A DNA stretch of 64,000 nucleotides, from contig JAUCSC010000001.1 in assembly GCA_030445265.1 (NCBI GenBank), positions 248,001 to 312,000 of the forward strand, written 5' to 3'. Numbering within the stretch: position 1 is the first letter of the stretch; every line of letters begins with the position of its first letter. Both the position numbers and the translations under genes were made by a program. This stretch comes from Candidatus Saccharimonadota bacterium. Its GTDB lineage: Bacteria > Patescibacteriota > Saccharimonadia > Saccharimonadales > Saccharimonadaceae. The notes under the pieces are model-generated. The model was not told the origin of the DNA, did not search any database, and saw nothing but the letters and a program-made list of their open reading frames with translations. Shown piece by piece: positions 61,935 through 64,000 of this stretch.

Positions 61935-63089
61935 ATGAATAAAATAACTAAACAGTCTATTGATGAACTTATAGACGTCGAGGGCGAAGAACTTATCAGC
62001 ATATATCTACCGACACACCGCTATCCGACGCCGCCACATATGCAGGAAGATCAGACTCGACTCAAAAATCTGGTTCGTGAGGCTCAGCGTATGATAGATC
62101 CGGATTCGATTATGCAAAGCGCGCTACACGACATCCTCGACAAAGTGAACGAGACGCAGCTTTGGCACCGTACGACCGAGGGACTGGCGATTTTTAGTGA
62201 CGGAGAGACCATACAATTATTCTCCCTTCCGATAGAATGTGAAGAGCACGTTTTTGTCGGCGAGCATTATGATATTGCCCCACTCATTGCGGTGCTTTCC
62301 TACGACCAGCCCTATTATCTCCTTTGTCTGGCGATGCATAACTCGAAGCTGTTCAAGGGTGACGTCTATGGACTGCAGCCGGTCGCGATCGACTTTCCGA
62401 AGAGTCCAGAGGACGCACTGAACATCGACGAGTTATTTTCAAACAGTCATACTCAGCGGAGCAATAATAAAGATAGCCGGCGCTCAAATAATGCTGTCAG
62501 TCCTCATGGTCAAGGTGATTCACGTGAAGCCGGTGGTGAAGAGCGTATGTATTATTTCCGTCAAATCGAAGCGATGATAAAGGCCGACAAAGAATATGAT
62601 GCTGACCTTCCGCTGGTTGTGGCTGCGACGGAGAGTGAAGCAGGCGATTTTAGAGCATTTTCATCGCTCAATATATGTGACCAATTCATCCACGGCAATG
62701 TGACGCATCTGAGTACTGACGAGCTCCATCACCAGGCGTGGGCAATTATTGAGTCGACCAAAAGTGAAGATTCAGTAGAAGCAGTCCAGACCGAGTTTGA
62801 AGCTAGTCGGGGCGCCGACCGTTTTTCGGACCAGCCATTAGAGATTGAAAAAGCGGCCGAAGAGGGACGAGTCAGCACTCTAGCCGTGCAGCTCCTTATT
62901 CAGTCGCGCGATTCTGTTCGTGACGTCATACGAGATGCCGTGCCGATGATTCGGTTTGGTTTGGAATATGAGAAGTACGACATAGCGAAGATCGTATCAG
63001 AGGTGTATCGGCGAGGTGGTACGATACTAGCCAGCGCGAACAGCTATGTACTGGGAAGCGTGCCGCTTGCGGCATCGATGCGTTACTAA
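61935..63089 (+). CDS. baeRF-like protein (bacterial archaeo-eukaryotic release-factor family)
   Basis: 384 residues. Starts with a domain ISIYLPTHRYPTPPHMQEDQTRLKNLVREA, followed by a central domain with LAIFSDGETIQLFSLP and FVGEHYDIAPLI. The C-terminal eRF1-like domain ends RGGTILASANSYVLGSVPLAASMRY. This is the layout of the baeRF3/7 families, related to eRF1/Pelota and thought to act on ribosomes or hibernation; role unproven. ATG 61935 has AGGAGGG 5 nt upstream; the longer frame from 61875 has no such site. Confidence 0.75.
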   Translation: MNKITKQSIDELIDVEGEELISIYLPTHRYPTPPHMQEDQTRLKNLVREAQRMIDPDSIMQSALHDILDKVNETQLWHRTTEGLAIFSDGETIQLFSLPIECEEHVFVGEHYDIAPLIAVLSYDQPYYLLCLAMHNSKLFKGDVYGLQPVAIDFPKSPEDALNIDELFSNSHTQRSNNKDSRRSNNAVSPHGQGDSREAGGEERMYYFRQIEAMIKADKEYDADLPLVVAATESEAGDFRAFSSLNICDQFIHGNVTHLSTDELHHQAWAIIESTKSEDSVEAVQTEFEASRGADRFSDQPLEIEKAAEEGRVSTLAVQLLIQSRDSVRDVIRDAVPMIRFGLEYEKYDIAKIVSEVYRRGGTILASANSYVLGSVPLAASMRY

Positions 63090-63134
63090 GTTTTTAGTGT
63101 TTTTCTAAGCACGAGCGGAGTATCATAAGATTAC

Positions 63135-63635
63135 ATGAATGATGTGCTGATACGAATTATTGCAGATGGCTTGGTTATACCGATCATCTTGATAGGTGCC
63201 TATGTGCTTATCGCTAAAGTACCCAGAGGCCACCGCATCGAATCGTACAGCCGAATATTAATGGCAGGGCTGACGGCATATCTCATCGCCAAATTAGCGG
63301 GTACATTGGTCACCAGTGACATCCGACCGTTTCAGGAATTAGGGATTAATGCCGGCGCATTGTACTTGAACAATGGTGGTTTCCCGTCTGACCATGCATT
63401 GTTCGTAACGGTCATAACCGCAGCGGTATGGTTTGAGACGAAAATGTATAAAACCGCTGCTCTGCTGACCGTGCTGACTATTCTCGTGTGTGTCGGTCGA
63501 GTGCTTGCTCACGTTCATTGGGTTGCAGATGTGGTATTTGGTGTTATTATAGCTTTAGTGGGCGCACTCTGGTACTTAACGACATATCAATCTGCCCGAA
63601 CCGACCGAAAGAAGCTCGATCGACGCGCAGTCTAG
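63135..63635 (+). CDS. PAP2-family phosphatase 3 (undecaprenyl-diphosphatase-like)
   Basis: About five helices. Motif 2 is GGFPSDHALFVT (PSDH instead of PSGH), and motif 3 is GRVLAHVHWVADVVFG. Motif 1 (KX6RP) is loosely represented by KLAGTLVTSDIRPF. The changes match small bacterial undecaprenyl-pyrophosphate-like phosphatases. CATAAG 6 nt before the ATG suggests a leaderless start. The next gene follows after 9 bp with AGGAGGA. Confidence 0.85.
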   Translation: MNDVLIRIIADGLVIPIILIGAYVLIAKVPRGHRIESYSRILMAGLTAYLIAKLAGTLVTSDIRPFQELGINAGALYLNNGGFPSDHALFVTVITAAVWFETKMYKTAALLTVLTILVCVGRVLAHVHWVADVVFGVIIALVGALWYLTTYQSARTDRKKLDRRAV

Positions 63636-63644
63636 GAGGAATTG

Positions 63645-64000
63645 ATGGCAAACATCATCTTTGAGGACACGACTGGAAATAATTACGGTCGCAAAACTTG
63701 GATTTTTACTATTTTAACCGGGCTTGCTCTCGGTGTAATCTATTGGCTGCTCAGTCGGCTTCTTCATGAGTATGCTGTTCAGCCGTTACTATGCCAACTA
63801 TGGCAAACGTCTGGAGTCTGTACTGACTCGCGCGAAATAGCGGGTCACGTCGCCACTATTCTGGTGGCCGTAATCGGTCTTTTTGTGACCGTTAAGCTCC
63901 GAATCTTCCGACCACTTCTGGTCGTCGTCGCAGTCGCCGCCACGCTATGGGGATTATCCGAATGGCTGCAAGGTCTGCGTTGGCCAGAAGCCGTCGCCTA
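63645..64000 (+). CDS. Membrane protein, 5' part (continues beyond window)
   Basis: Open frame from ATG 63645 (TAGGAGGA 6 nt upstream) to the window end, at least 118 residues. Helices are at about 18-40, 68-86 and 88-104, with two cysteines in the first external loop (LLCQLWQTSGVC). No family recognised. Likely co-transcribed with the PAP2 gene. Confidence 0.7.
   Translation, partial: MANIIFEDTTGNNYGRKTWIFTILTGLALGVIYWLLSRLLHEYAVQPLLCQLWQTSGVCTDSREIAGHVATILVAVIGLFVTVKLRIFRPLLVVVAVAATLWGLSEWLQGLRWPEAVA

Overview
The window most resembles a chromosome segment of a Candidatus Saccharibacteria (TM7) / Patescibacteria-type bacterium. I infer this from gene content and promoter style; no marker phylogeny was possible. 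Supporting signs are compact, mostly monocistronic genes, type IV prepilin-like proteins fused to extracellular binding domains, many small membrane proteins without recognised function, a LeuRS with an extra domain, a very short bL32, and many genes whose -10 box sits so close to the start codon that the transcript should be leaderless. TGA is used as a normal stop (for example the ATGA overlap at 25007-25010). Base composition is roughly balanced, apart from several distinctly GC-rich orphan genes.

Layout. 1-6.8 kb: 3' part of a GH37 trehalase, a membrane protein, a cytidine-deaminase-like protein, RarA, an SPFH protein, tRNA-Phe, a pilin-like protein with a carbohydrate-binding-like tail, and a GT2 glycosyltransferase. 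6.8-8.6 kb: a rearranged tRNA-Gly locus (broken copy, intact copy, 3' relic) enclosing an HxlR regulator and an MDR oxidoreductase. 8.6-16.8 kb: small unknowns, a histidine kinase/response regulator pair with a small secreted acidic protein and a COG4705 membrane protein, a VOC protein, an SDR, an Nramp-related transporter, and small membrane proteins. 16.8-26.2 kb: DHA2-type MFS exporter, HhH protein, SAM-riboswitch-like leader plus compact metK, DUF2130, YitT, and a lipid kinase followed by two PAP2 phosphatases. 26.8-37.6 kb: CorA, a second pilin-like protein with FN3-like domains, topoisomerase IB, tRNA-Cys and tRNA-Leu, LemA-HtpX, LigA, and an RRM protein. 37.7-42.7 kb: candidate structured RNA, tRNA-Ala, then an accessory island with a PHP/SMC-like ATPase, an unknown partner, and a double-HTH recombinase-type protein. 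42.8-53 kb: MurF-like ligase, LeuRS carrying an internal Nudix domain, then bL32, NusB, Nudix, RNase III, bS16, KhpA and TrmD. 53-59 kb: membrane proteins, a secreted polysaccharide deacetylase with three binding modules, a 56-residue LPFTG protein, a sortase, and a processive GT2. 59-64 kb: tRNA-Gln, a secreted microprotein, an ABC exporter, a baeRF-like protein, a PAP2 protein, and a partial membrane protein.

Two themes link the genes. One is cell-surface building: pilin-like proteins, the deacetylase/GT2/sortase/LPFTG locus, DAGK-PAP2 lipid enzymes, the MurF-like ligase, trehalase and exporters. This fits an episymbiont that depends on contact with a host. The other is a dispersed set of GC-rich, single-gene units at about 20.6, 26.2, 42.2, 51.6 and 52.7 kb. 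Each has a 17-bp-spaced sigma70-type promoter and a 3' hairpin. Two of them encode visibly related proteins and have related 3' flanks. These units, the Nudix-containing LeuRS, the LPFTG microprotein/sortase locus and the PHP-ATPase island are the most likely places for undescribed biology.
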